Positions 11,561 through 23,237 of a stretch of 62,000 nucleotides of DNA are shown piece by piece (the stretch's first letter is position 1; the number at the start of each line of letters is the position of its first letter). A program made the position numbers and the translations under genes. The DNA is from Adiantum capillus-veneris. Taxonomy: Eukaryota > Streptophyta > Polypodiopsida > Polypodiales > Pteridaceae. A model generated the notes under the pieces. That model searched no databases. It saw only the letters and a program-made list of their open reading frames with translations, and was not told the DNA's origin. The DNA is taken from assembly GCA_014529385.2 (NCBI GenBank), contig JABFUD020000331.1:1-62000 (forward strand). The letters run 5' to 3'.

Positions 11561-12900
11561 AAAGAAGTGGAGGTCATCATGGTGGCAGCAGCTGTCAAGC
11601 AACCAAGATACCAGGGATTGAAGTCATTGGCTAGATTTTGGAAGGCGAGTTTCCACAAGACTTCACAAAATCTCAGAAGAGGAGACTCATGAAGAATGCA
11701 AGTTTCTATCTCTTCTTAGAAGGCTCCCTCTATCAAAGAGGGAAGGATCAAGTGTGCAGAAGAGTACCAAGTATCGAGGAAATTCCAGTCATTCTAAAAG
11801 GTTTGCATGAAGAGGCATGTGGTGGTCATTTTGCCCAAGAATTAACCGTGAAGAAGATTTTGCTTGCGTGATATGTTTATCCAAGCTTGCATGTGGATGT
11901 CCAACATTGGTGTAAAAGCTGTCACAACTGTCGGTAAATGGATATAGAAGGCTGGTGCATGGTCCGAGGCAAATAGTGCTTGCAAATGGACCCTTTGAAA
12001 AGTGGGGCATTGATGCTATGGGTCCTCTGTTTAGAACAAATAATGTTAAACTCTACATTCTAGTGGTTGTAGACTACATGACTAGGTGGGTAGAGGCTCA
12101 AAGTGTGGCAAGGGTAAATGGAAAAACAGTGAGCAGGTTTGTCTACACATTATTTTTTGTAGATTTGGTACACCTCTAGAGATTGTTTCAAATAATGGTC
12201 CAGGGTTTAAGAAGGGTTTACTCACAGAAGTTTGTGAAGAGCTTCAAATTCTACATTGTCATAGCACACCCTACTATCCACAATCAAATGGTTTGGTGGA
12301 GGAGCTAATGGTGTCATTGCATTTATCATTAGGAAGATGGTGCAAAACAAGACAAAGTTGTGGGATAACTTCTTGGCTGGTGCCTTGTGGACATATCGAA
12401 CCACATATAGGGAGGCAACAAAGTTTACGCCATTTCACTTGGTGTATGGTCAAGAGGCTTTGTAGCCTATCGAGCTCAACATCCCAACAATACGACTTCA
12501 TGATAGAGGTGCACAAGATGATCAAGAGGTATGGATGTATTGAATTATTACACTAGTGGAGCTTGAGTGAAAAAGAGAAGCAGCTTACGAGTGCAACAAG
12601 AGGAAAGCTATACAAGCAAAAGAGAAGCTTGAGAAGAAACTCAAGGACAAAGGCATCAAGGAAGGAGATCTTGTGCTAAGGTATGACAAGAGATTTGATA
12701 ATCGTTTTGATGCCAAGTTTGAAACTAGATGGTAGGGGCTATACATAGTCAAGAAGTCTTTCAATTCAAGTTACTATCAGCTTATGGACTTGAATGGTAA
12801 ACAACACTCCAGGAAGGTAAACGGGGTATCACCTGAAGCCCTATTTGAGTCGCCTTCTACCAAAGGATCTACCTGCAAAGAGCGGCTATCCCATATAAGT
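11561..12900 (+). pseudogene. Integrase of element F, broken
   Basis: 11638-11871 contains the start of the zinc finger (HEEACGGHFAQELT). 11955-12179 holds the first core Asp (KWGIDAMGPLF). A frame change then leads to VSNNGPG, where the second Asp (SDNG) reads Asn, and to the HSTPYYPQSNGLVEE segment with the catalytic Glu near 12300. The C-terminal domain can be followed in broken frames to about 12900 (KEGDLVLRYD at about 12661-12690). Stops and frameshifts are frequent. The polypurine tract and 3' LTR follow at 13051. Confidence 0.7.
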
Positions 12901-13050
12901 TTTGTTGCATGAAGCATGAGTGTGACAAGAAGCCACACAATGAAAATCCTGTCAAGGGACCAGATATCATAGAGGACTCAGAAGCACTCTCTTTGAAAAA
13001 GATGCTTTATGATGGTATATGAATATACCATCATCCTGGGAAAAGGCTAA

Positions 13051-13481
13051 TGATAGCCATTTTTCGGCTCTCCTTAATTGCCATAGTGAGCTACCATACC
13101 CTACCAAAATCACCTAAACATTGTGGCTATCTTCACCTTTTCATTGTACATAGGCGTGTTTTAGTTAGGAGACTATTTCCATATCTCCTTAAAACCCTCA
13201 GCTAGCTAGTCATTGGACTAGTTGAGCCAATAATAATAATAATAATAATAATAAATATTATGGACCATTTGTGTGTAAATATTTCATTATATATAGAGCC
13301 TAAGTGAAAGAAATTTCTATAATTATTTTGATATATATTTAAATATTTCTACTTAGGTGTGCGTTATTTCCCTAAGTATGCTATGGACATTTACTCACCA
13401 TTACCATAATCATTCTCACCTATGTATTCTATAAAAAATAATTTTATGCAAGCTTCTCTTATTTTTGGTGTGAATCCACTT
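13051..13481 (+). repeat. 3' LTR of element F, truncated
   Basis: Starts TGATAGCCATTT and matches the 5' LTR from 8661. It has an extra (AAT)n run at 13231-13252. The match stops at GTGTGAATCCACT (13480), where sequence of the A-family LTR begins (GAGCAAGGGATTGTGCAT). Confidence 0.8.
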
Positions 13482-14524
13482 GAGCAAGGGATTGTGCATA
13501 TGTATATACACATGCATGGTATATAAATTAAAGGATTGCCCATTGTCCAGAGCAAGGTGGTTACGTGGGGCCCACATGTGTACAGGTAGGACAACATGTC
13601 CATAGTGCATCGATTTTCACTATCACCAGTACTAGTGTGTTATTTCTATAATAATGAGGAGTTGTTAGCACGTAAAAGTTCTCGAGGAAGCTATTGGCGG
13701 GTCGATGACATGAGGTAAACATGTGCGTCAGGTGGCATCCAGTGGCGTCAAGAGGTCGAATGGGGTCAATATTTGCACGTGGATAAGTACGGACACAACG
13801 TGGGTGTTTTCTTGTGATAATTATGCAAACAGGTCATCATGAGGACCATATTTTGGGGACACTTCACGTGGATGTGGATGCATTATTGAAAAAAGGTGAA
13901 TGCCAGGTGTGCAGATGGATACATCAAGGTAACAACTATGCACTGCGAGGCCACTTTTTGGCCTGTTCAGGGTCCATTTGAAGTCAACTAAAAGGCCAAA
14001 GGTGCTCAAGTAATAAATCTAAGCGTGGGAATTGAAAAACCTGAGAGAAGACCAAAAAAAACATGGAGAGAAGAGGAAGAACAGCCGCAAGTGAGTTTTT
14101 ACTGTTTTTGGAGCTAGTTTTGGCCAGAAACTGCTCATCCGAGGTCAGATTCGAGCACTTTGACATAGTAGACTGGGGTTTTGGGCCGTTCCGAACGCGA
14201 TGGTGCTGTCTATTTTGCCAAATTCCTCACTTTTTTTCTGTTATTTTGGATGTGTAAGTTTCTCCTATGAGCGAAGCCTTTGCTCCAATTTGTGATTGTA
14301 TCTGGCATATTCTACCCATATTGTGTAAACTATTTGCCCCATTGGTGTTGGCCCAAGCTCAATTGTATCTAAAAATCATAAATTATTCTCTTTTGAGATG
14401 AGTTTTTTGGGTGTGTGTGTGTGTGTCTGTGTGGAGTGGGAAAATGGATAGTCTCTCTCCTCTCACTCGATGAGTGTGTTCCCTATCTTGGCCAGGTGGG
14501 TTGTGTAAGCCGAGTGGTGCCCCA

Positions 14525-14562
<38 letters not shown>

Positions 14563-15236
14563 CATCCTAAGAGTGTGTGTTGGGTGATTATAGAGGTGTT
14601 GTGTGTGTTTTTGTTTCGCTCACATTCTTTTGGTGCCCCCACGAAGGATCTTCTTCGAGTACGTTCAACTTCAGGATTATATGTTGCAGATTGTAGACTA
14701 CAGGTTACAAGTTATAGGTTACAGGTACAGGTACAAGTGATTCACATAGGTACAAGTAGCTAGAGTTGAGTGATACATTGGCAAGTGGAAGTCACTTGCA
14801 GTTGCTGTGGGTATGCATCATTTGGAGCCTGCTTGAGTGCATTGTCTGCTGGTATTGTACGTTATTTGTGGAAAGTACCATTGTACGCCTTTGTGGAGCA
14901 ATACTTGGTTTTATTTGGAAGTCCCAGCCATTTCTGAGATCCTTTTGGTGATACAAGTGGCTAGAGCACCCTCTTTGTGACCTCGCCATAGGCTATGTAC
15001 TAGTGATTCCTACTTGATGCTCGGGTTCTATTGTTGGCAGATTATGCATACATATGCAATCTATATTTTGGGTTCTTACTGCTCTACTTCTCGGGAAAAT
15101 CTACCAAAAGTTTTCCAAGTTGTGATGGTTGGTTTTTTGGTCTTTTGAGCCATTTATGCTGTTATACTGCTGAAATTCTGGCAATATCAGAGGATAAGGC
15201 AGGTGTGCCTTCTTGGGAGTTGCATGGTTGGCTTTA
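13482..15236 (+). repeat. 5' LTR/leader of A1
   Basis: Matches 22085-23228 (3' LTR of A1) and 59206-61062 (A2). It contains GT and CAGGTTACAG-type simple repeats near 14410-14560 and 14690-14760. Without an intact LTR pair reaching the same right boundary I cannot say where the LTR ends and the leader begins; homology with A2 runs unbroken up to the gag ATG. Confidence 0.7.
14410..14562. repeat. GT microsatellites in A1 LTR
   Basis: An uninterrupted GT run covers about 14527-14560, with a shorter one at 14410-14427. The A2 copy has GT runs at the same positions (about 60130 and 60249), and the A1 3' LTR has a CT run at 23031-23054, so the array is a family trait of this LTR with variable length. 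Confidence 0.9.
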
Positions 15237-15455
15237 ATGGATCATCAAAACGGACCTCAATTCACTCCTTTTCATTTAACACAAAGAGTCCATATAAATT
15301 TTCATGTATCCAGGAAGAATTTTTTCTAGCAGCACATAGTCTTTATGTTTGGGCCAAGAAGATTAATAGAGATACTATTATGCCCTTTGCCTGTTGTAAT
15401 TCCGATGATTAACTATGAAAAATCATTTGATGTGCATGTGTTTGTCCTTATCTAA
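15237..15455 (+). pseudogene. Leader small protein of A1, one in-frame stop
   Basis: The same 72-codon frame as the intact A2 copy (61063-61281). It starts at the equivalent ATG (MDHQNGPQFTPF) and ends with the same SFDVHVFVLI. A TAG at 15327-15329 sits where A2 has a Gln codon (FFQQ). It lies just over 100 nt upstream of the gag ATG. Related proteins sit in the LTRs of element E. Function unknown; no known domain recognised. Confidence 0.6.
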
Positions 15456-15558
15456 AGACAAGCTCCATTGAACTTTCTAGGGATTGAGTCACTCAAAAGT
15501 TTTGGGTTCTTGCACATGTGTTCGAAGGGTTCTCAAAACATCGTAACTTGGGTAGCCA

Positions 15559-16360
15559 TGGATTTCTCTTATCTGGAATTTTGATGCACGAGTTTGGTCC
15601 AAAGCCTTTGAAGAGGAGTTGCGTGTGGCTGGTCCACCTGTAAGATCAAGTTAAGACAATCTAAGGCATAGATTGGAAGTGGAGTTTGTGAAGACAGAAG
15701 ATCCTGACAAAGTGTGGCAAGAAGTACAAGGTTTGGTGCAAAAGGAAGGTGAGCCAGTAGATGCGTACATACGTAAGTTTTCATTGGCATGCGAGTGGAT
15801 GTGCAAGGCCTTAGCACCACAAGTACCCCCACCTGACATGATGAAGATGGACAAATTCTTGGCTGGTCTTTGGGAGAATATACGTTGGAGAGTGGAGCTA
15901 AAGAAGCCTAGGACATATGAAGATGCATTGGAGGTGGCAAGGAACAAAGAGTGGAAGCTGAGGAAAATGAGTCAACTAGGAGTAGAATCTTTGCCCATGA
16001 GGTCTGAATTTCAGCCTATGGACTCTTTACAAGGTTGCATGCCAGGTGCTTATCATGAATAAGTGGTTCCTCTTACTCCTCAGGTTATGCCAACAATGGT
16101 CAATACAACAGTGCAAGATGATGGGCAAAGGCAAGACATGAGACAAGTGGTAGATTTAATGAAGAATCTCAGCCTAAACATGCTAGGTCAAGTGGGAAGT
16201 AATCGAGGTTGAGGGAGGTTTGCAAATCAGCCAGGAGGTGAAGAAAGGCCCACGAATGGTGTTGGACAAAGCAATGGTAGGTTCTGGAGGCAGAAACCCA
16301 CTTGTATAATTGTGGAGAGTTGGGACACATCAGCCCACAATGTGATAAGCCACCAAGGAT
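15559..16360 (+). pseudogene. Gag of A1, with N-terminal deletion
   Basis: Starts with ATGGATTTCTCT at 15559, matching the A2 gag start. After a few codons it jumps to the sequence corresponding to residue 49 of A2, a deletion of roughly 120 nt. A stop follows near 15652 (TAA where A2 has TGG) and another near 15668. The capsid-like segment is open in 15673-16062 (VDAYIRKFSLACEWMCKALAP). A zinc knuckle of the form C-x2-C-G-x3-H-x4-C is recognisable at about 16302-16342, but one base is missing inside it. Confidence 0.75.
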
Positions 16361-16483
16361 GGGGGAGACATGTATCCATTTTAAAGACAGGTGCTAACTA
16401 GGCCAAATGATTAGTACGACATTGAAATTAAGGGAGAAGAAGGAACCAGTGGATTAACCCAAGAGGAAAAGGGAAAGACAAAA

Positions 16484-17851
16484 GTGATAAGTGTAGTCAC
16501 CTTGGATAAGGCATCAAAGCTAGAGGATACATTAGTGATGCCTATTGGGAAGAGGACCACAGAGGACAAGGAAGGAAGAAGTTCCCCAGGTCCTAGTAAG
16601 AAGAATGGGAAGAGCTATAAAGGAGAGGATGCCAAGGCCAAGAGGAAAAGAAGGGCTCGTCGCAAGTTTCATGTTTCAGATTTTCCACTAGGGGATGGGC
16701 AATTAACCTATGACTTGAAGCAGGATCTAACAAGCAGGAAAGCAAATGTTACTCTTGGGCAGCTTATAGAGATGGTGCCTAAGCTAAAGCGACAGTGGAA
16801 GAGGATGGTTAACCCAATGGAGAAAGAGCCAGAGAGAGGTTCAGTAAAGGTGTTGGCAATGGACGAGCTACCAGATATTTGCTCAATAGTAGATGTGTGG
16901 CACAAAAGAAAAAATATAGGACAAGGTTCTGTGGATGGCGGAGTCCAAATATGTGTCATAACACACTCATGCGTTGAGAAGATGGGTCTTATAGTGACTG
17001 GGGTGTTAGGTTTCCGGATTAGATTGGAAAACCATCAAAAACTAAAATGTCTGGGTGTTGTAAAGAGCTTAGAAGTGGAGGCGTATGATGCAAAGGCAGT
17101 GGTTGATTTTCATGTGATGCCAACGGGGTTGGGAGCATATCTTATTATATTGGGCAGACCATGGTTACGTGTTATGGGAGCTGTTCAAGATTGGAGACGT
17201 GGTACAATTAGCCTCTATGGAAAGACAGGTGCCAAGAAGCTATCTAATATAGACACAAGGAAAGTATTGGAAGATCATTCTGAAGGTGGGGATGAGTCTA
17301 GTGATGAAGACTATTCCACAGTGACTGATGAGGACAGTGATAGTACTACCAACAGTGATGAGGATATTGATGTTGCATTTCTTTTGATGGACAAAGAAAT
17401 CGAGGACTCTGGTTTAGTTGCATTTGCAAATGATATTGAAGATGAAAGTGAAGGGCCTTATGAAGTGATTGAAGGGCTGATGCAAACCAAGGTTGAATTG
17501 TCAAAGAAGCAGGAACTGATGACACAAATGATCAGTGGAGACCTCTCAGCTATGGAGAAGGAGATATATTTGCAAATGCTGGCTAGTTTTCCTGATTTGT
17601 TCATTACTTCATTTGAAGAGATTAGAGGGTTCAAAGGAGAAGAGATGCATATAGAGCTGAAAGAAGGTGCTAATCATGTGCGACAGAGGCTAAGAAGGAT
17701 GGTTCAAGATCAAACGAAAGCCTTGCAAGAAGAGGTGGACAAGTTATTGAAGGGCAGGGTTCATAGTCCCAGTGGAGACCACAAAATGGGTGAGTCCTGT
17801 AGTAGACAGTCCAAAGAAGGATGGAAAGTGGAGGATTTGTGTATATTTTAA
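16484..17851 (+). pseudogene. Protease and linker to reverse transcriptase of A1
   Basis: A 455-residue open frame. The first ~70 residues are basic and Lys-rich (KAKRKRRARRKFHVSDFPLG). A retropepsin-like part follows, with SVDGGVQICVI at about residue 148, where D-G-G stands in place of D-S/T-G, and YLIILGRPWLR, the usual I-L-G-R-P-W near the protease C-terminus. An acidic stretch (SSDEDYSTVTDEDSDSTTNS) precedes the RT approach (MHIELKEGANHVRQRLRR). After about residue 430 the frame shifts: the true continuation is in the frame of 17772-17987. Confidence 0.75.
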
Positions 17852-17987
17852 ACCCTTAAATGCATCCACTAAGAAGAACCGATATCCTCTTCCATTCATC
17901 GTTCAGATCTTGGATTCAATGGCAGGTTATGAGAGGTACAATGTGTGTGATGGTTTCCAGGATTTTTCAATTGAAGATTTCTCTTAA
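17772..17987 (+). pseudogene. Reverse transcriptase of A1, N-terminal part
   Basis: Contains WVSPVVDSPKKDGKWRICVY and KNRYPLPFIVQILDSMAG, the fingers/palm start of a Ty3/Gypsy reverse transcriptase. It reaches the CDGF segment of motif A and then breaks at the 17988-19277 insertion. The start overlaps the previous ORF in another frame, indicating a frameshift near 17770. Confidence 0.8.
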
Positions 17988-19277
17988 CACTAGTTTGGTA
18001 CCAAAAGGGACACTTTAGTGTCCTTTTTCCGTGAATTTAAATAAAATGGTACATGAAATCTAGAACACATCTCAAGAAACGCTTTTGCAAACTTATTTAA
18101 TGTTATTCAAAGTACTCATAGAAGTTATAATCCCTCACTTTTGATCATAACCTCAATAATAACTACACTCATGAAAAGAACCTATGAAAAACAACATTCA
18201 AGGTTTCATTAAAACTTGTACTCTAGCTCAAGAAAAAAATGAGCAGAATACATGCAATAATCCCTAGTAACTGCCTATATATGTGTTTGATATTTTTGCA
18301 ATTTTCATGTGAGAAAAAAATCCTTTGTGACTAGAATTAAATATAGAAAGTCCTGTCGGTCAAATATGCAACGTTTACAAATTCAATTAATGATCACAAA
18401 AAACATTTAGTTCATCTAAATTTACAATGTCTTATGATGCATATATATTAGATCTATCACTCCATTAGATAAGGTGATAATTTTTAATGGTTATGGAAGC
18501 CACATTTGGTGATTTATGGCATATCCAAAAAATTACGCATGTTGTAATTATGATTTTTTATTTATCAAAGATGAGTCTTAAAATAAAATCCACTTTTGGA
18601 TCTTTTTGTTCTTCTCACTTATTTGTATATAAATACCTCATATGGACACAATTGGGAGATTTATATACACACTTTCATTAGTTTTTCATAACAATGTTTT
18701 TTTTGCAAGAAATTATGCCGTTTTTTAAAATATGAGCTTAAATTACAAGATGCCTATAATTTTGAACCCTTGAAAAATGCTTAGTTGATGGGTATTGACC
18801 TATAGATACATTATACACCTTAGGTTTTGTACCATAACCTCATCATGTTAATGAAAGAGGCCTTGAAAGACCAAAATTTTCCTCTTTGTTAGCATTTTCC
18901 AGATTTTGGTCTTTTGGTTATAACAAAAATCTAATCCCATAACTAGGTTATGAAGCTCAATTTCTTGTTATAGTAAGTTTTGCCTTATCCATACACCTTG
19001 AAATCTATGCAAAATCTTATTTTGATGGTAAGTTTTTTAAAATTTGAAGATTTAGTTAAAATTGCACTAAATTTCTATGATTTTTCATCTTAAAACTTAT
19101 CATTATAATCTTAACTTGTTATTAATTTTGGAAAAAGTAAAATTTGGCTATGTTCTTCACGTCATAGTTGACCTAATATATGAACGTGACCTATGAATTT
19201 GTTTTCTAGATTCACCAAATAATTATGACAAGTTGCTAGAAAAACAAGACACTTTAGTGTCTCAGGAAATTTGAGTG
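17988..19277. mobile_element. Non-autonomous CACTA-like insertion in A1 reverse transcriptase
   Basis: The insertion begins CACTAGTTTGGTACC and ends AAATTTGAGTG, so both ends read CACT outward-in. A palindrome ACACTTTAGTGT lies about 20 bp inside each end (about 18009 and 19250). The 1.29-kb body is AT-rich, with no transposase and no coding capacity beyond a 64-codon chance ORF. Reverse transcriptase coding resumes on the right (TCCGATTACAGAATTAGTG). The left flank is not a perfect continuation, so the exact border and the 3-bp target duplication are uncertain. A MITE of another superfamily is the alternative. Confidence 0.55.
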
Positions 19278-19841
19278 TCCGATTACAGAATTAGTGTTAA
19301 AGACCGAACAAAGACAACTTTCATTACGCCATGGGGCTGCTATTGCTACACGGTATTGCCATTTGGGTTGTCAAATGGACCTTCCTTCTATCATGAGAGA
19401 GCAAATTGGGTATTGGCACCATTCATTGATAGTTGTGTTAAAGCTTTTATGGACGACTTTTATGTCTACAACAGTAGAGCTGAACAACATGAGAAGCTGT
19501 AGATGGTATTGGCTTGATATGATGAATGTGGAGGACAACTAAATCCAAAGAAATGTCATCTAGCATAGCCAAGGGTGAAGTTATTGGGCCATATGGTGTC
19601 AGAAAATGGCATTGAGGCTGATCCAGACAAGGTTAAGTCTATTATGCTTCTTCCATCACCTACGAGTACAAAGCAATTGGCAACCTTTATACACAAAGTG
19701 AAGTACATGGCGCGGTTAATTCCATTTTCTTTACATCTCCTTTATCCATTACAACAAGTGGCAAAGCATGATCCATTGCAATGGGATGACAAGTGTGAAG
19801 AAGTGTTTCAAGAGCTGAAAGAGGTGTTAGGGGGCTGTTAG
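19278..19841 (+). pseudogene. Reverse transcriptase of A1, C-terminal part
   Basis: Reads YRISVKDRTKTTFITPWG, the VLPFGLSNGPSFY segment and the catalytic box FMDDFYVYNS with both Asp residues kept. A stop follows at about 19500. Then GHMVSENGIEADPDKVKSI and the connection to RNase H in 19575-19841. The polymerase centre looks intact, but stops and the insertion upstream break the protein. Confidence 0.8.
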
Positions 19842-20845
19842 TCATGCAGGCGTTGTATGTGAATCCATCAGTAGGGGATGATGCCATTGCAGCCATGCTA
19901 TTGCAAAAGGGGAAGGACAGCCATTATATGAGTCCAATGTATTGTGTAAGCCGAGTGAAGTTGGTAACAAAAAGAAACTTTGTGGAAGTAGAGCTAGTGA
20001 TAGCCAGTGTAATATTTGCTTGTCGACGATTTTGTCATTACTTGCTACCACGACCTTTTGTTTTCTTGACGAGTTACGCCTTTTTGCCTCAATTAATTAA
20101 TGGCACTAACATGTCAAATGTGGTCAAGAAATGGGTAATTGAGCTGCAAGAGTTTGAGCTCTCTTTTTTAGTGGAAGATAGTACAAGAGCTACCCTAGTT
20201 GATTTGTTGACTTACAAGGAGAATCCCCTTCTTGCTAAGGAAGAGGTGGTGAAAAAAATAGTTGAAGAAGCACCATAGATCATCAATACACATGTGTTGT
20301 TCTTTGATGGCTCATACAAAAAGAGCCATGATGCAGCTTCAGGGGGTATAGCACTTTATGATCCAGAGGGGAAGCTAGTATGCAAGAGAGGGTTCAAATT
20401 GGATGCTCATGGTAGCAATGAGGCTGAATATACTACTTTGGAAGTGGGATTACAAATTTGTTTGAAGCATGGGATTAGAAGGTTGAGCATAAAAGGTGAT
20501 GCCTTGTTAGTGGTGAAGCAAGTGGTGGGTGTGTGGAAGAGCAAGAACACCTCATTGAAGGAAATGTGTTTTAGAATTAAAGGCCTGTTAAAACATTTTG
20601 AAGCATGGAGCATCAAACACATTGAACCTGCTCTGAATGGAGAGTCACATGAAGCAGTTCAAAGCATGATTGGGGAGCTTTTTGTGTTGAGGACCCATTT
20701 ACCTCTTTATCATGGCCGGGAAAGTTTGGCTCAAGAAGAGGAGTTTTTGCTAACACGAATCATTCCAAAGGACATTCAGAAGTCTAAGAAGTATGGTTTT
20801 CTGCGTAGAGAATACATGTACAAATTGATTAGTAATGTCCTATAA
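19842..20845 (+). pseudogene. RNase H and second RNase H of A1
   Basis: 19844-20278 is the retroelement RNase H (DAIAAMLLQKGKDSHYMSP, then RNFVEVELVIASVIFACRRF). 20294-20845 is the second, archaeal-type RNase H: FFDGSYKKSHDAASGGIALY, SNEAEYTTLEVGLQICLK and KGDALLVVKQVVGVWKSKN, with Asp, Glu and Asp of the catalytic set all present. The two are separated only by a TAG at 20276-20278 in the same region. This dual arrangement is a Tat-lineage hallmark. Confidence 0.8.
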
Positions 20846-22045
20846 ATGGAAGGGGCTGATCTCGTGTTGAGACGTGTACCTTGGCGGGAGGAGCTTTATA
20901 GAGTGTTGGAAGAGAATCATGAAGGCGCATGTGGTGAACGTTTTTCTCTAAAGATCACCTTGCATAAGATCTGGCAAGAGGGGTATGTATGGCCTAGTTT
21001 GCACAAGGATGTTCACCATTGGTGTAGGTCTTGCAATAGGTGTCAAGTATTTGGGAAGAGAGTGTTGAAGCCAGAGTTACGAAAAACCATTATGGCGTTT
21101 GATGTGTTTGAAAAGTGGGGTATTGATGCAATAGGCCCGTTACCTATCACAAGCAGGGGCAAAAGCTATATTTTGAGAGGAGTGAACTATCTCTGTAGAT
21201 GGGCAGAGGCTATAGAAGTAAAACAGATCATTGCAAAGGATGTGGAAAAAATTGTGTACGATGAAATATGTTGCAAGTTTGGGTGCCACTGGAGCTACTT
21301 TCGGATAAGGGGCTAGGATTTAGAGATAAACTGCTAGACTTTTTATGTGAAAAGATGAAGACTAGGGACTAGCATACCACTCCTTATTATCCACAGTGTA
21401 ATGGCTTAAATAAAAGATTCAATGGTGAGTTGGTACAAATTCTTCTAAAAGTGACAGAGCACCAAGGAAAGAATTGGGATTTGGAATTGCCTAGTGAATT
21501 ATGGGCTTACCGTACTTAGGTAAAGACAGGTACATGGTTTACTCCATTACATTTGGTATATGGAAAGGAAGCACTATTTCCTGTGGAAGTAGAGTTTCCT
21601 ATGGTCAAGATGCTAGAGAAGTTGCTTGGGCCGCCTTGTGATGCATTCAAAGAGAGGCTCTTACAATTACAAGAGGTTCAACTTGGAACATTATGGGCAG
21701 ATGCAAGAGAAATCTTTAGAAAAGATAAATGAGAAGGTCAAAAGTAAGGGTATCAAGAAGCATGACTTGGTTTTGTGCTACAACAGTAAGTTGGAAAACA
21801 CCTTCCAAAAGAAGTTTCAAACTAAATGGGAAGGCCCTTTCAAGGTAGTGGAGTGTTTCCCAAATGGTACATATCACCTGGCTAACCTGGATGGGATTCT
21901 ACATAATTCAAGGGTATATGGATTGCGTCTTAAATTATATCATGCTAGGTTAATGATGATGGAGCAAGTAATGTTGGTGAGGGATGAGGAGACTTGTGAC
22001 GCGACGAGTCTCATATCTCTTTTTGCTGCTACTGATCATGAATGA
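20846..22045 (+). pseudogene. Integrase of A1, catalytic Glu lost
   Basis: 20846-21316 holds the zinc finger region (NHEGACGERFSLKIT, then CRSCNRCQ) and the first core Asp (KWGIDAIGPLP). The second His of the finger appears replaced by Arg (ERF for GHF). After a one-base loss near 21285 the frame goes on with SDKGLGF (second Asp) and PYYPQCNGLN. The codon that encodes the catalytic Glu in fragment C is AAA (Lys) at 21412-21414. 21626-22045 covers the C-terminal domain with KWEGPFKVVECFPNGTYHL, the GPF motif. Stops occur at about 21371 and 21516. Confidence 0.8.
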
Positions 22046-22074
22046 TCTAGCAGGCTAGGCGATGGGCAAACTAT

Positions 22075-23230
22075 GTTAGGAGTTTTTTGGAGCAAGGGGT
22101 TGTGCATATGTATATACACATGCATGGTGCATAAATAAATGATTGCCCATTGTCCAGAGCAAGGTGGTTACGTGGGGCCCACATGTGTACAGGTAGGACA
22201 ACATGTACATAGTGCATCGATTTTCAGTATCACCAGTACTAGTTTGTTTTTTATATAATAATAAGGAGTTGGTAGCACGTAAAAATTCTTGAGGAATCTA
22301 TCGGAAAGACGATGACATGAGGTAAGCAGGTGCATCAGATGGCATCCACTGGCATCAGGAGGTCGAATGGGGTCAATATTTGCACGTGGATAAGTACGGA
22401 CACAACGTGGGTGTTTTCTTGTGATAATTATGCAAAAAGGTCATCATAAGGACCATATTTTGGGGCCACTTCACGTGGTTGTGGGATGCGTTATTGGAAA
22501 AAGTTGAATGCTAGGTGTGCGGATGGATGCAGCAGAGTGACAACTATGCACTGTGAGGCCACTTTTTGGCTTGTTCAGGGTCCGTTTGAGGTCAACTAAA
22601 AGGCCAAATGTTTCCAAGTAATAAATCTAAGTGTGGGAACTAAAAACCTGAGAAAAGACCAGAAAAAACGTGAAGAGAAGAGGTAGAACAGCCCAAGTGA
22701 CTTTTTGCTATTTTTGGAGCCTGTTTTGGCTAGAAACTGCTCATCTGAGGTAGGATTTGAACACTTTGACATTGTAGACTGGGGTTTTGGGCCATTCCGA
22801 ACGCGATGGCATTGTCCATTTTTCCAAATTCCTCACTATTTTTCTGTTGTTTTGGCTGTGTAAGTTTCTCCTATGAGCAAAGCCTCTGCTCCAATTTGTG
22901 ATTGTATCTGGCATATTTTACCCATATTGTGTGAACTATTTGCCCGATTGGTGTTGGCCCAAGCTCAATTGTATCTAAACATAAAAAATTCTCCTCTTTT
23001 GAGCTGAGTTTTTTGGGTGTGTGTGTGTGTCTCTCTCTCTCTCTCTCTCTCTCTGTGGAGTGGACAAATGGATAGTCTCTCTCCTCTCACTCCATCAGTG
23101 CGTTCCCTGTATTGGCCAGGTGGGTTGTGTAAGCCAAGTGGTGCCCCATAGTGTGCATGTGTGTATCATCCCAAGAGTGTGTGTTGGGTGATTATAGAGG
23201 CTTTGTGTGTGTGTTTCCGTCCCGCTCACA
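22075..23230 (+). repeat. 3' LTR of A1, truncated
   Basis: Starts TGTTAGGAGTTTTTTGGAGC, close to the A2 LTR start at 59197 (TGTCAGGAGTTTTTTGG). It matches the A1 5' LTR to CCCGCTCACA at 23230 and then breaks where Copia-linked sequence begins. A CT run lies at 23031-23054. Confidence 0.85.
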
Positions 23231-23237
23231 ACGCCAC

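Larger units (their letters stand above)
8661..13481 (+). mobile_element. Gypsy element F (Tat-like), gag and protease deleted
   Basis: Two copies of an LTR beginning TGATAGCCATTT start at 8661 and 13051 and flank a plus-strand pol. Gag and protease are absent: the 5' LTR runs into a short stretch and then directly into reverse transcriptase at about 9753. The 3' LTR is cut after about 430 bp at 13481, where the LTR of element A1 begins. F itself interrupts the RNase H of the minus-strand element G at 8660. The second RNase H domain places F with Tat-like plant elements. Confidence 0.7.
13482..23230 (+). mobile_element. Gypsy element A1 (Tat-like), nearly full length, inactive
   Basis: Order on the plus strand: LTR/leader (13482-15558), gag (15559-16360), protease and linker (16484-17851), reverse transcriptase split by an insertion, RNase H, second RNase H, integrase (to 22045), 3' LTR (22075-23230). 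The first bases of the 5' LTR are missing at the junction with element F, and the 3' LTR is cut where Copia-linked sequence starts. It is a sister of A2 (59197-62000) and of fragment C (34678-36942). Stops, frameshifts and a lost integrase Glu make it inactive. Confidence 0.75.

Noticed and set aside
14383-14565. Minus-strand ORF with His-Thr repeats
   Set aside because: Translation of the GT microsatellite; no coding evidence.
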